NCBI GenBank assembly: GCA_017524405.1
Contig: JAFWSJ010000011.1
Span: 102,862-166,861, forward strand
Origin: Candidatus Saccharimonadota bacterium
GTDB taxonomy: Bacteria; Patescibacteriota; Saccharimonadia; Saccharimonadales; Saccharimonadaceae
Reading direction: 5' to 3'
DNA length: 64,000 nucleotides
Made by a program: the position numbers and the translations under genes. A model generated the notes under the pieces. It searched no databases. It was not told the DNA's origin and saw only the letters and a program-made list of their open reading frames with translations. Below, one piece after another: positions 1 to 9,877 of this stretch. Each line of letters begins with the position of its first letter. Positions within the stretch are counted from its first letter, which is position 1.

Positions 1-1148
1 TTAATTTTTCCACTATAATCATAAGATCTAACCGTATACCCTGTCTTGTTCTTAGTAGAAACACTCCCACTCGTTGCGGTACCTAAAGCGTTCACGCTCT
101 GAGGCTTTGAAGTCGGACTAATAGAAGTGCTCCAACTATTACTAATCGTCTCACCACCAGAATCTGTTCGATTTATGACGTGATCAAAGTGAATCTTATA
201 GCTGTCTCCGCTCACGGTAATAGTCTGATTAGCGCCAGGATTATTTGTTGTACTAGTCGCATAGTTACTACTATTAGCTGTATCAGTCGCCGTAGCGGTC
301 ACGGACCCAGTAAAGGTCGCAGCGGCATTTTTCTTAACAATCAACTTCATCGGCGTGATACCGTCACTACCCGTAAAACCATACCTTCGGTGCATATATA
401 TCACTACTTCATCGTAACCGTCCTTATGATAAGTGGTTGGGTTTTTACTAAGGAATGTATCCATATCGATCTCAATCGACGCCGACTGCGGGTTCGTCCA
501 CCAGTTAACATATACACTATCGGCATCGGGTGCCGATTCATAAGCGCGCGCAAAATACCAACCGTCGCTAGATCCGCCGTTATACCAATCACTACCAGTG
601 CGCCTAATACCTGCTTTTTCCCAGCAAGTGCTTGAGGCGCTCGAGTCTACGCATAATCTTACCTGCGTCGCATAATTGATGCGATACCAACTACCATCAA
701 CTTTCGAGCGCTTTTGCCCCACGACCGATCCGACAATATACATGCTCTTCTTGCCGGTACGATCGAGAACCGTGTTTACGTTAATGACGTTTGGCCAACC
801 CGTAGTATAATCATCCGCAAGCCACACGACAGCGCGCCCCGCATCGCCACCACTACACGCCCATTCGACGCCATACTCGCCGCTCCCCGATCCGACTTTT
901 GTAATATCCGAATAAGGCTTCTTCTCGCCATTACTATTTGTGTTCACCTCAAATTTAGCCTTCGCGTTCGCAATACAGCTGCTATAATTTCTCGCGCTCG
1001 CGAAACCAGTTAGCGAAAACTGCTGGACCAAGAAAGAAAGAGTCAATACCAAGCAGGCAAAAAAGAGCGTTTTACCAAAGGAATATTTCCGTCCTCGCTC
1101 AAACCTGAACGGGACCCCCAAAAACAGCTCCACGCCACCACTTTCCAT
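1..1148 (-). CDS. Giant secreted surface protein, cassette copy A (3' end outside window)
   Basis: The reading frame is open from an ATG at 1148 to the window edge (382 codons), so the C-terminus is missing. Residues about 20-45 form a hydrophobic signal or anchor segment. The following 300 residues match the N-terminal region of the next gene (1192-4704): both contain KPYSDITKV, a WAC motif, a VVWLA stretch and an IYMHRRYGF/LYMHRKYGF motif, then a Thr/Ser-rich beta-type region. The first residues, MESGGVE, instead resemble the start of the small membrane proteins at 4691-5503 and 9877-10749 (MDSGDVE). A -10 hexamer TAAAAT lies 6 nt before the ATG and no ribosome binding site is seen, so the mRNA is probably leaderless. 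Function is inferred only: an exported Saccharibacteria-type surface protein. Confidence 0.8.
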   Translation of the reverse strand, partial: MESGGVELFLGVPFRFERGRKYSFGKTLFFACLVLTLSFLVQQFSLTGFASARNYSSCIANAKAKFEVNTNSNGEKKPYSDITKVGSGSGEYGVEWACSGGDAGRAVVWLADDYTTGWPNVINVNTVLDRTGKKSMYIVGSVVGQKRSKVDGSWYRINYATQVRLCVDSSASSTCWEKAGIRRTGSDWYNGGSSDGWYFARAYESAPDADSVYVNWWTNPQSASIEIDMDTFLSKNPTTYHKDGYDEVVIYMHRRYGFTGSDGITPMKLIVKKNAAATFTGSVTATATDTANSSNYATSTTNNPGANQTITVSGDSYKIHFDHVINRTDSGGETISNSWSTSISPTSKPQSVNALGTATSGSVSTKNKTGYTVRSYDYSGKI

Positions 1149-1191
1149 ATCTATATTTTAGCATGAGCGAGATGAAAAATATCAACGTTTT

Positions 1192-4100
1192 TTAGTATCT
1201 AGACGGCAATTCGCGCAAATAGGTCGTAGTCGCCTGGCTGAGGCGCGACATTTGGTTGAAGCTCCAGAGATAATTCGCCATATTGAGATTGAAGATTTCG
1301 GCGCGGCGAATGGCATAATTACCATTATCGGCACCAGCCGTGCGATTAAGAATCAGCTTACTAGCCACTACTGGCGCGTCGAAACGCAGCGTTTGGTTGC
1401 AACGCCCAGAACCAAGCACCGACGCACCACTCTTTCCTCCAACGGAGACCGCTTCGCTGCCAGCATATTTGCAGGTGTTAACCGACTCGGCAATAATAAC
1501 CGCATTAATATAGGTCGGGTTATCTGTAATGTATACACTCTTCGCGAATATAATTACCTGCGTCAAGCCATCAATCGTACTATTTGCGCCATTGCTCGTC
1601 CCAATGTTTCCATCGATAATGACTCTTCTATCCGGCGCATCATAGACGATCGTTCGGTTACGCCTATCGACGCCCTTGCTTGCAAATTGAGCATCGGTCA
1701 AATTCGGAAGCGAAGAGATATAAAGGTTTTTCGACGAGCGGAAGCGCACAATACCGCTACCCTCAGCGATCACGTCAGAGCCATTATACCCAGACAGATC
1801 CACATAAGCAGCACTGCCATAGTTCTTCACCGGAAGACCATTCGTGTTAAACTCCGCACCACCACTATATCGATCCTTCATACGCTCTGAATAAATCCGC
1901 GCCGAAACACTACCGATATTCGTATTACTCGATTCGCAATTAGCATTCGCGAAAGTTTGCGTCATGAAGGTGCAGTTATTCGTATTTGAACTTGCAGCGA
2001 TCTTGTTATTATTTACGCTCGCCACGTCGTTAACGCGAGGGGCGTTCACACCCTGAGCGTTCGGATAGCCATCGCGCGAATAGCCAAGCGCCGCACCCGA
2101 CACAAACAGCGAAGAATTATTATCGGTCCTCACTCTGCCAAACACGCCGTATTCTGACCAGGAGCCGAAGGTAACTTTCATCAAATCGACATTGCGATTA
2201 TACTTCGCCGTCTTGAACTGAGTGGCGCTGTACGCATTCGACGACTCAACACTCATCGTCGGCTTCTTCGCAATCGTGCTGCAAGATACAGCCGTAGCCC
2301 AGTTTGCGCGATTATTTCTGTCTAGCGTAGAACCTTCAATGAGAGCTGGTTCTAGGCCGGCAGCCACACCGGCTCCATTCACCGAACCCGCATTGCGATT
2401 GTCATGGCTGTCCGCTGGGAAAACCGAGACCTCAACGCAGACTTTATCGCCTACGCTAACGCCACTATTTGCAATAGCAATCTTCACATCTGGCAATTGC
2501 GTACCGCCGTTATCGACGGATTTTTGACTTGCCTGTTCCGTCGTACCCTCAATCAGCCCATCGCGGTTTAGTCGGATAGCGCTACGGCTACTACTCGTTA
2601 CGTAGTTTTCTGTCACACCGTTAACGCTAATAACACCACCACTTGACGAGCGATAATAATACTTCACCTCAATATCCGTCGGCTTCGTTATGGTCGCATA
2701 ATTCTGTTTATCGCTCGGGAATGCGATGTTCGTCCTAGGAACAGTTACGACGCCAGGACGCATCGTCACGTCCTCGCCAAGATATGCAATCTTCCCAGAA
2801 GTCTGGTTATCGACATATGGGGTAAGCGTATAATTATACGGTACTTTCACTTGAGCCGTAGCGGATTTGTCGCCATTATTATACTTGCTTCCGTTATTCA
2901 TGCCGTAATCATTCCAAGTCAAAGTCTGCGAGAAGCTATGACCAACATCAAGCGTCTTCGTGCGATTATTGCAGCCCGTCAAACTCCCATCCGTCGCAAA
3001 AACGCCACCGCCAACTACCTTATAGTAACCGTTCGTACCATTCGCGCCACAAGAGTTGTAGTTGTTAATCCCGCTCGGAGAATGGAGTCGCTTACTAATG
3101 TTCGCTAGATTCGCGACAATATTGCTGCTGCTAATATTATTGAAGTTGAAAGTCTTCGGTGTAGTACTTCCATTTCCATCACTCCCGCTATATGTCGATA
3201 CGTCGTTCGAGAAAAGATAATTTCCTTTTAATTGCGCATTAACGGCGCCGTCGCTATCGGCGCTCGGCCTAAACGAAATATTGCTCACAGTCTCGCCGCC
3301 GCCCGTTGCGCGCGCGTACACGCCACCAGCACAATAGTTATAGCGGAAGCGAATATCGTCGCCTGGACGCGCATAAATCGAGTCCACGCCGCTAGACACA
3401 AACTTGTAGTTGTTTCCCAGCGTAGTGTTCAAGACACCAATTTGTCCCAAATTCTGACCGTTGCTGAAACTATAAATCGAGTTTGCTAAATCTCCCTCGA
3501 GGTCACTACAGGTGCTCGACGCCTTCTTTACCTTTATGCATACTTTCTTCGTATCATACTGAGTTGTCTCGCCCGACTTAATATAAGTCGCGAACTTAAA
3601 CTCTTCACAATAAGTAATCGTTTGCCCGGCGAAAATGGTTCCAGAATACGTCTTATCTCTTGGCGTATAAGTAGTTTTTGTCGTAGTCGCCTGAGTACCG
3701 TTAGCATTGGAGGTCGTCGCATTCCCCGTCACAATGCCAGAATTCGACGTCGTTACGGTCCAAGGGTTGCCAACCGAATGGCCATTTGAATCGGTCCTCG
3801 TAATCGTATGCCTGAAGTTAATCGAATAGGTATCGCCAGAAACAGTCAAAGTCTGCTCATCGCCAGGATTGTCCGTCGTGCTAGTGACAGAAGCGTCGCC
3901 AGAAGAAGCCTTAGCAGTGACCGCACCAGTATAGGTCGACGGCAAAGCCTTCATGACGTTGACGTAAACCGGGGAAACACCTTCTCCGCCATTATTGAAG
4001 CCATACTTGCGATGCATGTATAGAATATATTGGTCGTAAGTGCTGTACGATTTATGAACCGAAAATGAAGAGACGAATTTATCCATATCGATTTTGACAG

Positions 4101-4704
4101 TCACTTTTCTCGGGTTCGACCAGTGATATTCGCTATCCGACAAACTACTCTCTTTTGAGCGGATAAAACACTCGTAATGACTGCTGTTTTCGCAGTCAGA
4201 ACTCCATCCAGAGCCCTTGGTGATGCCTACGCTGCCCCAACATTTCGACGTGGTATTGTTATTGGCTGCCGATTTCGTGCTACAAAGCCTCACTTTCGTT
4301 GCATAAACCGTTTTGTTTACTTGATGCCTAACGGAGCTTACAATCGATGCCGTAACAGTACCGGTCCTCGGGAATATGTTATTTACGTTTACTCTATATT
4401 TCCCACTGCCAAGGGAGGTAAAGCCATCAGCGTCCGACGCAAGCCAAACAACCGCCCGCGTGCCAGAAGCCGCACACGCCCAGTTGACACCATAATCGTT
4501 ATCGCCAGGCGCCACTTTAGTAATATCGGAATATGGTTTCGGAGTATTATCGTTCACCTTAAATTTATTCTTCGCGGCACTCTTACAATCAGAAGAGCTA
4601 AAAGCGGAGACATTACGCCCGGGAATAGTAACAGCGGCTAGCGCAGAGACGAAAAGCCCAACGGCCAATACTCGCCAAAAGCAAAAAATCCTATCCTTCT
4701 CCAT
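1192..4704 (-). CDS. Giant secreted surface protein, cassette copy B (1,170 aa)
   Basis: Chosen start is the ATG at 4704, 9 nt after a GGAGG; it overlaps the upstream membrane-protein gene by 14 nt, which suggests translational coupling. An N-terminal signal peptide (about 1-30, ending near NVSA) precedes a Thr/Ser/Asn-rich body with scattered cysteine pairs. The C-terminal 250 residues hold short strands such as VIIDGNIG, TQVIIFAKSVYI and NAVIIAESVNTC that look like a beta-solenoid, then the signature RRAEIFNLNMANYLWSF and a Leu-Pro-Ser-Arg-Tyr end. The same tail closes the protein at 5543-9877. There is no LPXTG or C-terminal membrane helix, so it is either released or held by a partner, perhaps the co-encoded membrane protein. 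Family unknown to me; role in surface structure or host contact is inferred. Confidence 0.85.
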   Translation of the reverse strand: MEKDRIFCFWRVLAVGLFVSALAAVTIPGRNVSAFSSSDCKSAAKNKFKVNDNTPKPYSDITKVAPGDNDYGVNWACAASGTRAVVWLASDADGFTSLGSGKYRVNVNNIFPRTGTVTASIVSSVRHQVNKTVYATKVRLCSTKSAANNNTTSKCWGSVGITKGSGWSSDCENSSHYECFIRSKESSLSDSEYHWSNPRKVTVKIDMDKFVSSFSVHKSYSTYDQYILYMHRKYGFNNGGEGVSPVYVNVMKALPSTYTGAVTAKASSGDASVTSTTDNPGDEQTLTVSGDTYSINFRHTITRTDSNGHSVGNPWTVTTSNSGIVTGNATTSNANGTQATTTKTTYTPRDKTYSGTIFAGQTITYCEEFKFATYIKSGETTQYDTKKVCIKVKKASSTCSDLEGDLANSIYSFSNGQNLGQIGVLNTTLGNNYKFVSSGVDSIYARPGDDIRFRYNYCAGGVYARATGGGETVSNISFRPSADSDGAVNAQLKGNYLFSNDVSTYSGSDGNGSTTPKTFNFNNISSSNIVANLANISKRLHSPSGINNYNSCGANGTNGYYKVVGGGVFATDGSLTGCNNRTKTLDVGHSFSQTLTWNDYGMNNGSKYNNGDKSATAQVKVPYNYTLTPYVDNQTSGKIAYLGEDVTMRPGVVTVPRTNIAFPSDKQNYATITKPTDIEVKYYYRSSSGGVISVNGVTENYVTSSSRSAIRLNRDGLIEGTTEQASQKSVDNGGTQLPDVKIAIANSGVSVGDKVCVEVSVFPADSHDNRNAGSVNGAGVAAGLEPALIEGSTLDRNNRANWATAVSCSTIAKKPTMSVESSNAYSATQFKTAKYNRNVDLMKVTFGSWSEYGVFGRVRTDNNSSLFVSGAALGYSRDGYPNAQGVNAPRVNDVASVNNNKIAASSNTNNCTFMTQTFANANCESSNTNIGSVSARIYSERMKDRYSGGAEFNTNGLPVKNYGSAAYVDLSGYNGSDVIAEGSGIVRFRSSKNLYISSLPNLTDAQFASKGVDRRNRTIVYDAPDRRVIIDGNIGTSNGANSTIDGLTQVIIFAKSVYITDNPTYINAVIIAESVNTCKYAGSEAVSVGGKSGASVLGSGRCNQTLRFDAPVVASKLILNRTAGADNGNYAIRRAEIFNLNMANYLWSFNQMSRLSQATTTYLRELPSRY

Positions 4705-5503
4705 TGCTGTCATCCTCCATATTCTTCGCTCTTTCCTGAATAATCCCCTCGTATTTCGCGACATTCTTCTCGTCGCCGAGAATAGAATATAGCTTCTTCA
4801 ACCAACCAGCGGAATTAATTGACTGGTCGATCTCATCGGCTTTTTTTGCATCGTCAAGCAATTTCTCGGCAAAGCCATCAATCTCGCCTAGAAGCTCCAG
4901 TTTTCGATACAGACAGGCGAGCCTGATCTCCTCATCTTCATAGGCTTCATATTTTTCCCCAAGGTACTCATAAATCTTATTAGCATCCTTTGCGATTTTT
5001 GCGTCGGTCTCATCGGAATAATAGCTCGCAACACTATTCAGTGCCTCCTGACGCTCCTCTTCACTGAGCACCACCGGCTCTTTTGGCTTCCAATAAGTGT
5101 TATACATATAAACTAGACCCGCCCCAGAGCCAAACAACAAGAACGCAGCAAAAGAGGCTATAAGAATCTTTTTCTTTTTGCTAGACATCGGAACATGCTC
5201 TTTTTGGGGCATAGCGCTCCGAGCCTCCTGTTTCTTCCGCCTTCGCTCTTCTTTTACAATGCGCTTCGCCTCGACCCTCATCCGCTTCTGCTCTTCCTTC
5301 TTTTTCCGCTCGCGGTCTTCAGGCTTATCAAAATACTCAGAACTATCAACCCTAGTAATATTAGAGGAATGAAAATGCATGTCTTCTGCAGGAATTGCCT
5401 CTGCAGAATTATTACTCTCCACTGCCCCACCAGATTCTGCAACCGGGTTCGTATCCGGCACAAAATCTACGGCACCAGAAGACTCCACATCTCCACTGTC
5501 CAT
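4691..5503 (-). CDS. Single-pass membrane partner protein, cassette copy B (270 aa)
   Basis: Residues 1-60 are acidic and disordered and start MDSGDVE; 57-90 carry the conserved motif YFDKPED followed by a Lys/Arg/Glu-rich helix; one transmembrane helix lies at about 112-134; the C-terminal 130 residues are helical and TPR-like, probably outside the cell. The paralogue at 9877-10749 shares the start, the YFDKPED motif and the layout but not the outer domain. The ATG at 5503 follows a -10 hexamer TAATAT by 6 nt with no ribosome binding site, so it is predicted leaderless. It is followed with overlap by the giant secreted protein gene, so I infer an anchor, chaperone or assembly factor for that protein. 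No known family is recognised. Confidence 0.8.
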   Translation of the reverse strand: MDSGDVESSGAVDFVPDTNPVAESGGAVESNNSAEAIPAEDMHFHSSNITRVDSSEYFDKPEDRERKKKEEQKRMRVEAKRIVKEERRRKKQEARSAMPQKEHVPMSSKKKKILIASFAAFLLFGSGAGLVYMYNTYWKPKEPVVLSEEERQEALNSVASYYSDETDAKIAKDANKIYEYLGEKYEAYEDEEIRLACLYRKLELLGEIDGFAEKLLDDAKKADEIDQSINSAGWLKKLYSILGDEKNVAKYEGIIQERAKNMEDDSNGEG

Positions 5504-5542
5504 ATATCTATATTAGCATGAGCGCAATAAAAATGTATACTT

Positions 5543-8500
5543 TTAATACCGAGTCGGTAATTCACGAGAATAAGTTGTTGCCGCCTGGCTGAGACGAGAC
5601 ATCTGGTTGAAGCTCCAAAGGAAATTCGCCATGTTGAGGTTGAAGATTTCGGCACGGCGAATCGCATCGTCACCATTTCCGGCACCCGCAGTACGATTCA
5701 GCGCTAATTTTTTCACTACGACTGGCGCATCAAAGCGAAGTGACTGATTGCACACGTTGCTACTAATAATACTAGCGCCGGACTTGCCGCCAACTGCGAC
5801 CCTAGTGCCTGAATCAAATCTACAAGTATTAACATTATCAGCAATAATCACGGCATTAATATATGTAGGTTGACTCGTAAAGTATACATTCTTCGCTATA
5901 ATGATCACCTGCGTCAAATCGTCCGACCCAACCTTAAGGCCACCATCATAGTTTAGATTACCATCAATTACGATACTGTTTTCAGGCGCACTGTAAACTA
6001 TAGTATGGTTCGGACTCTCAATGCCTTTCTCGGCAAATTGCTCATTCGAAATATTCGGCAATGAACTAATATAGAGATTCTTCTTGCTGTCAAAACGAAT
6101 AATACCGGAAGGCGAAACAATCACGTCGCTTCCGCTGTATCCGGATACGTCGTAATAAGTAGCAGTACCGCCGAATACTTTAGTCGGCAAACCAGTTATT
6201 TCAAACGTCCCGCCAGACGAAGCATAACGCTCTTTTATACGCTGTTCGTATTGGCTTGCCATCACGCCACCAATCGAAGTGCTGCTAGTATTGCAATTCG
6301 CATTCGCAAAAGTCTGCGTCATAAAAGTGCACTCGTTCGAGTTTGTCTTTGTGGATACCTTGTTCCCGTCCGCACTCGCATCGTCGTTCGCGCGAGTCAC
6401 ATTCGCCACTCCATTTGCGCCCGAATAGCCATTACGCGAGTAGCCAAGCGCTGCGCCAGAAGCAAAGAGTGAAGCGTTAGACGAATTACTTACCCATACG
6501 CGACCGAATACGCCATATTCCGACCAAGAGCCAAAGTTAAACTTCTTTGAGCCAATAGTTCTCGTGTAATTTGCCGTTTTGAAGCTAGTGGCACTATAGG
6601 CATTCGAGGACTCGACACTCATCGACGGCTTCTTTGCGATCGTGCTACAAGACACTGAGCTAACCCAATTCGATCCATTGCCAGAGCCATCGCTTATGGC
6701 AATATTATTATTGCCTGCACCATATACCGAAGCCGCATCTTTCTCGTCATGGCTGTCGGCCGGATAAACCGATACCTCAACGCAAACCTTATCGCCAACG
6801 CTCACGCCAGAGTTAGGAATCTGAATGTTTACCACTGGCAACTGGTTACCGCCATTATCGACGGACGTCTGGCTCTCCTGACCGGTCGTGCCGCTCAGAT
6901 AGCCCTGGTTATTCAAGCGCGCCCCAGACCTGCTGCTATTTGGCGCCGAAGCCTCGCTAATAATGCTCCCGCTAGCAGTCTTGAAATAATATTTAACATT
7001 TATTTCCGTTGGCTTCGTAATTGTAGCGTAATTCTGCTTGCCGCTTGGGAATGCAGTATTTGTACGTGCAACCGTCACAACACCAGGCGTCATCTTTAGA
7101 GACTCGCCAAGATATGCAACCTTACCGGTGTTACCGCTATTGTTCGTCACATATGGTCTCAAGACGTAGTTGTACGGGACTACAACACTTGCCGAAGCGG
7201 TCCTTGGGGAATTGCCGAACGAACTTCCATTATAAGTCTGTTCATTCCAATTTAGCTTCTGCGTAATAACGCTGCCGACATCTATCGCGCCAACATCATA
7301 TGTGCTATTGCGGGCGCAGTCGTCCTTACCGGCAATCTGATAATAACCATCTTGCGTATTCGCCCCGCAAAGATAATTCTTGCCAGCCTGGCCATTTGGC
7401 GACCAGAAATCACCAACCAGGTTCTTGCCTCTCAAAAAATTATAATTATGGCCATCATCGTAACTATGCCAGAAGCGCGGATTATAGAAAGTGCCATCAA
7501 CTACCGACACGGACTGGCGGAATAAGTATCCATTCCCCCCATTATTTAGCCTCGTACTCTCGCCAGACGCCGAATAAGTCACGGTGTTCGATAAGTTCTT
7601 TTCTCGAATCGGATATAGTACGCCGGCACACATCTTATAGTAGAAGCGAATATTATCTGCTGGTCGCGCAAAAATCGAAACACCCATTTCCGAATAAGGC
7701 GTCGTATAAGTGGGGTCGCCATCACCAGTCAAATCATAGTTCTTTACGCCAATTTTACCAACGTTAGCGCCGTAATTTAGGCCGTACTGGAAACCTGGGA
7801 AATCATCGCAGGTCGCATTATCGCGCCAAACCGTCACGCATTCCGACGCAGTCGCTGTAATATTTCCATTCGATGCGTCAATTTTACTCTTATAGGTTAT
7901 ATTGCCGCAGAATGTGATCGACTCTCCATAACGAAGATTTCCAGAATAAGTCTGCCCGGTAATATCGTCTCCCTTGCTCTGACCTTCCGTTCTATACGCT
8001 GCCCCGCTCGCTTCGTGGCTAGGAGAAGGAATACTGCCATCTTTCTTCATCTCCGTATTCCACGGATCCCCGACCGTATCGCCGGCCGTGTCATTATTAC
8101 GTTTGATATTATATGCAAAGTTTACAGTATACTTGCCCTCCGAATCGGTAATCTTCACCTTCTTGTTACTATCGATCGACGCATTCGTGCTGCCGTTTTT
8201 TACAGTAGGCGTCACACTCGCAGTAAACGTGGCCGGCGGACGTTTCAGAACAATGGTTCTCTCTCCGGCAGATGCATAGGCCTTATTATTAACATTCGAA
8301 AGACGATATTGAAGTTCATGTTTATAAGTCTTCGCCTGCCCAGGAGTCAACGAAGCCCTATACCCACCAGAACCATTAGCATACTCAGTCGTTGAATATA
8401 CTGGTTTATATTCATGGTCGGTAACGGCCTCGAACCTTATACTTCCCTCAGCCGTGTCGGACCCTAGCCAATCGTTCTTTATCACCTTATAAGGCTCATC

Positions 8501-9877
8501 CTCGCCCGTAATAATCCCCATATCTCTTCTAATAAAATGGCTAAAAATTATTGGTTTACTAGTCGCACTATTAACGGTAATCGGGTTACTGGCACTAATC
8601 TCTGCGCCATTATAGGTCAATGATCCATCATAACTAAGATCAGTCTTCCCTGTAAATTTGCTATACGGGGCCGTGTCGATCGTAGTACCACACTTGCTAC
8701 CGCCCCATTCGAATGCAAAATCGGTCGTGTCAATCAAGAATAGAGCACTCGTGCTGTTGTCGTCAGTCGCGCCGTTCTCGGAATTCGTGCAGTGGTTCCA
8801 AACATTCGTGCCGCTCACATTTACTAGAAAATTATGATAAATCGTATCGTCGTCAAAGACGAGCTCCTGTTCACCCGCGCGAACGGCCTTCTTACACTCG
8901 CCGTGTGTCCCGCCATCAAGGATATCTACCATCGAGACATAGGTCTTCAGCCTTTTGCCGTCAACTTCTTCGTCGACGGCGCCCCTGATGTTGCCATCCC
9001 CGTCCCTCAAAAATTTGAAGTGCTCCGCATAGCGATAAGCCGAACTATACTCATTTGCGCCTTCTTTAGAGTGCATCCTATCGCCAATATCTATATCATT
9101 GAGTGCCCAAATCATCTTTTTTCCATCGATCTTATCGTGAGTCAAATGGTCATGGAGCTCGACCTTTACGTCAAAAATCGCACCGCCACGACAACGAGAT
9201 TTGTCGACAAGCGACTTCCCAGAGAAAAATGACCAACCCTTACGCGCCTCATATCCAGAGTTCATGTTGTTGCCGTAGCCATACGCAATCGATACCACGG
9301 TCGAAGGACCGTCGTCCTTATCGCACGCGTATGTCCTAACTCTAATATTCGAAATTGTCATGTACACGTCGTATGCTGCGCCAGTCTGTACATCAATTGC
9401 CGCCTCCGACGAAACAATCTTGATATAATCATTAGCTCCGTTATAAGTATAAGTTTTTTCGGTCGTCGAATCGCCATGGTTCCATGCAATAGCATAGCTA
9501 TTTCCATGGTTTTCACCCTCGAAAACCATGTTTGTCGTTTTGTCTTTGTCTTTCGCATAGCAATCGAATGCACTACTCGTAGTCCCACTGAACGAGATGC
9601 TATAACCAGCCCATTCCGGGTGCTTGTTATCGTCGCCAGTATGCTTTTTGTTATAGCAAGCATAGTAGAAGCCGACCTTGTTTCGGTCCAATATGACGTC
9701 CGTCGGAATCATTTCGTTCTTAATGACAAGATTACCTTCCACCGTACTATATGCCTGGTCGTGCTTTCCCTCGATAGAAGCAACCCCTGCCGCCGAAACG
9801 CCTGGCGAACAAATCGCCGCTAAACCCACAGCAACTATCATCGCCACCAGAACCGAAAGCATCTTCCGCTTAGTCAT
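5543..9877 (-). CDS. Giant secreted surface protein, cassette copy C (1,444 aa)
   Basis: The ATG at 9877 overlaps the stop of the membrane-protein gene by 1 nt (TGATG), with a GGGGGAG site just upstream; a GTG three bases earlier is possible. The signal peptide spans about 1-30 (ends SPGVSA). The N-terminal 450 residues differ from copies A and B; from about residue 560 to the end it is clearly paralogous to copy B, including ARPADNIRFYY (ARPGDDIRFRY in B), KKPSMSVESSNAYSAT, the beta-solenoid-like segment and the tail RRAEIFNLNMANFLWSF. Cysteines are frequent and often paired, which suggests disulfides outside the cell. Variable N-terminus on a conserved C-terminus is what one expects for surface display with changing binding specificity; that role is inference. 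Confidence 0.85.
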   Translation of the reverse strand: MTKRKMLSVLVAMIVAVGLAAICSPGVSAAGVASIEGKHDQAYSTVEGNLVIKNEMIPTDVILDRNKVGFYYACYNKKHTGDDNKHPEWAGYSISFSGTTSSAFDCYAKDKDKTTNMVFEGENHGNSYAIAWNHGDSTTEKTYTYNGANDYIKIVSSEAAIDVQTGAAYDVYMTISNIRVRTYACDKDDGPSTVVSIAYGYGNNMNSGYEARKGWSFFSGKSLVDKSRCRGGAIFDVKVELHDHLTHDKIDGKKMIWALNDIDIGDRMHSKEGANEYSSAYRYAEHFKFLRDGDGNIRGAVDEEVDGKRLKTYVSMVDILDGGTHGECKKAVRAGEQELVFDDDTIYHNFLVNVSGTNVWNHCTNSENGATDDNSTSALFLIDTTDFAFEWGGSKCGTTIDTAPYSKFTGKTDLSYDGSLTYNGAEISASNPITVNSATSKPIIFSHFIRRDMGIITGEDEPYKVIKNDWLGSDTAEGSIRFEAVTDHEYKPVYSTTEYANGSGGYRASLTPGQAKTYKHELQYRLSNVNNKAYASAGERTIVLKRPPATFTASVTPTVKNGSTNASIDSNKKVKITDSEGKYTVNFAYNIKRNNDTAGDTVGDPWNTEMKKDGSIPSPSHEASGAAYRTEGQSKGDDITGQTYSGNLRYGESITFCGNITYKSKIDASNGNITATASECVTVWRDNATCDDFPGFQYGLNYGANVGKIGVKNYDLTGDGDPTYTTPYSEMGVSIFARPADNIRFYYKMCAGVLYPIREKNLSNTVTYSASGESTRLNNGGNGYLFRQSVSVVDGTFYNPRFWHSYDDGHNYNFLRGKNLVGDFWSPNGQAGKNYLCGANTQDGYYQIAGKDDCARNSTYDVGAIDVGSVITQKLNWNEQTYNGSSFGNSPRTASASVVVPYNYVLRPYVTNNSGNTGKVAYLGESLKMTPGVVTVARTNTAFPSGKQNYATITKPTEINVKYYFKTASGSIISEASAPNSSRSGARLNNQGYLSGTTGQESQTSVDNGGNQLPVVNIQIPNSGVSVGDKVCVEVSVYPADSHDEKDAASVYGAGNNNIAISDGSGNGSNWVSSVSCSTIAKKPSMSVESSNAYSATSFKTANYTRTIGSKKFNFGSWSEYGVFGRVWVSNSSNASLFASGAALGYSRNGYSGANGVANVTRANDDASADGNKVSTKTNSNECTFMTQTFANANCNTSSTSIGGVMASQYEQRIKERYASSGGTFEITGLPTKVFGGTATYYDVSGYSGSDVIVSPSGIIRFDSKKNLYISSLPNISNEQFAEKGIESPNHTIVYSAPENSIVIDGNLNYDGGLKVGSDDLTQVIIIAKNVYFTSQPTYINAVIIADNVNTCRFDSGTRVAVGGKSGASIISSNVCNQSLRFDAPVVVKKLALNRTAGAGNGDDAIRRAEIFNLNMANFLWSFNQMSRLSQAATTYSRELPTRY

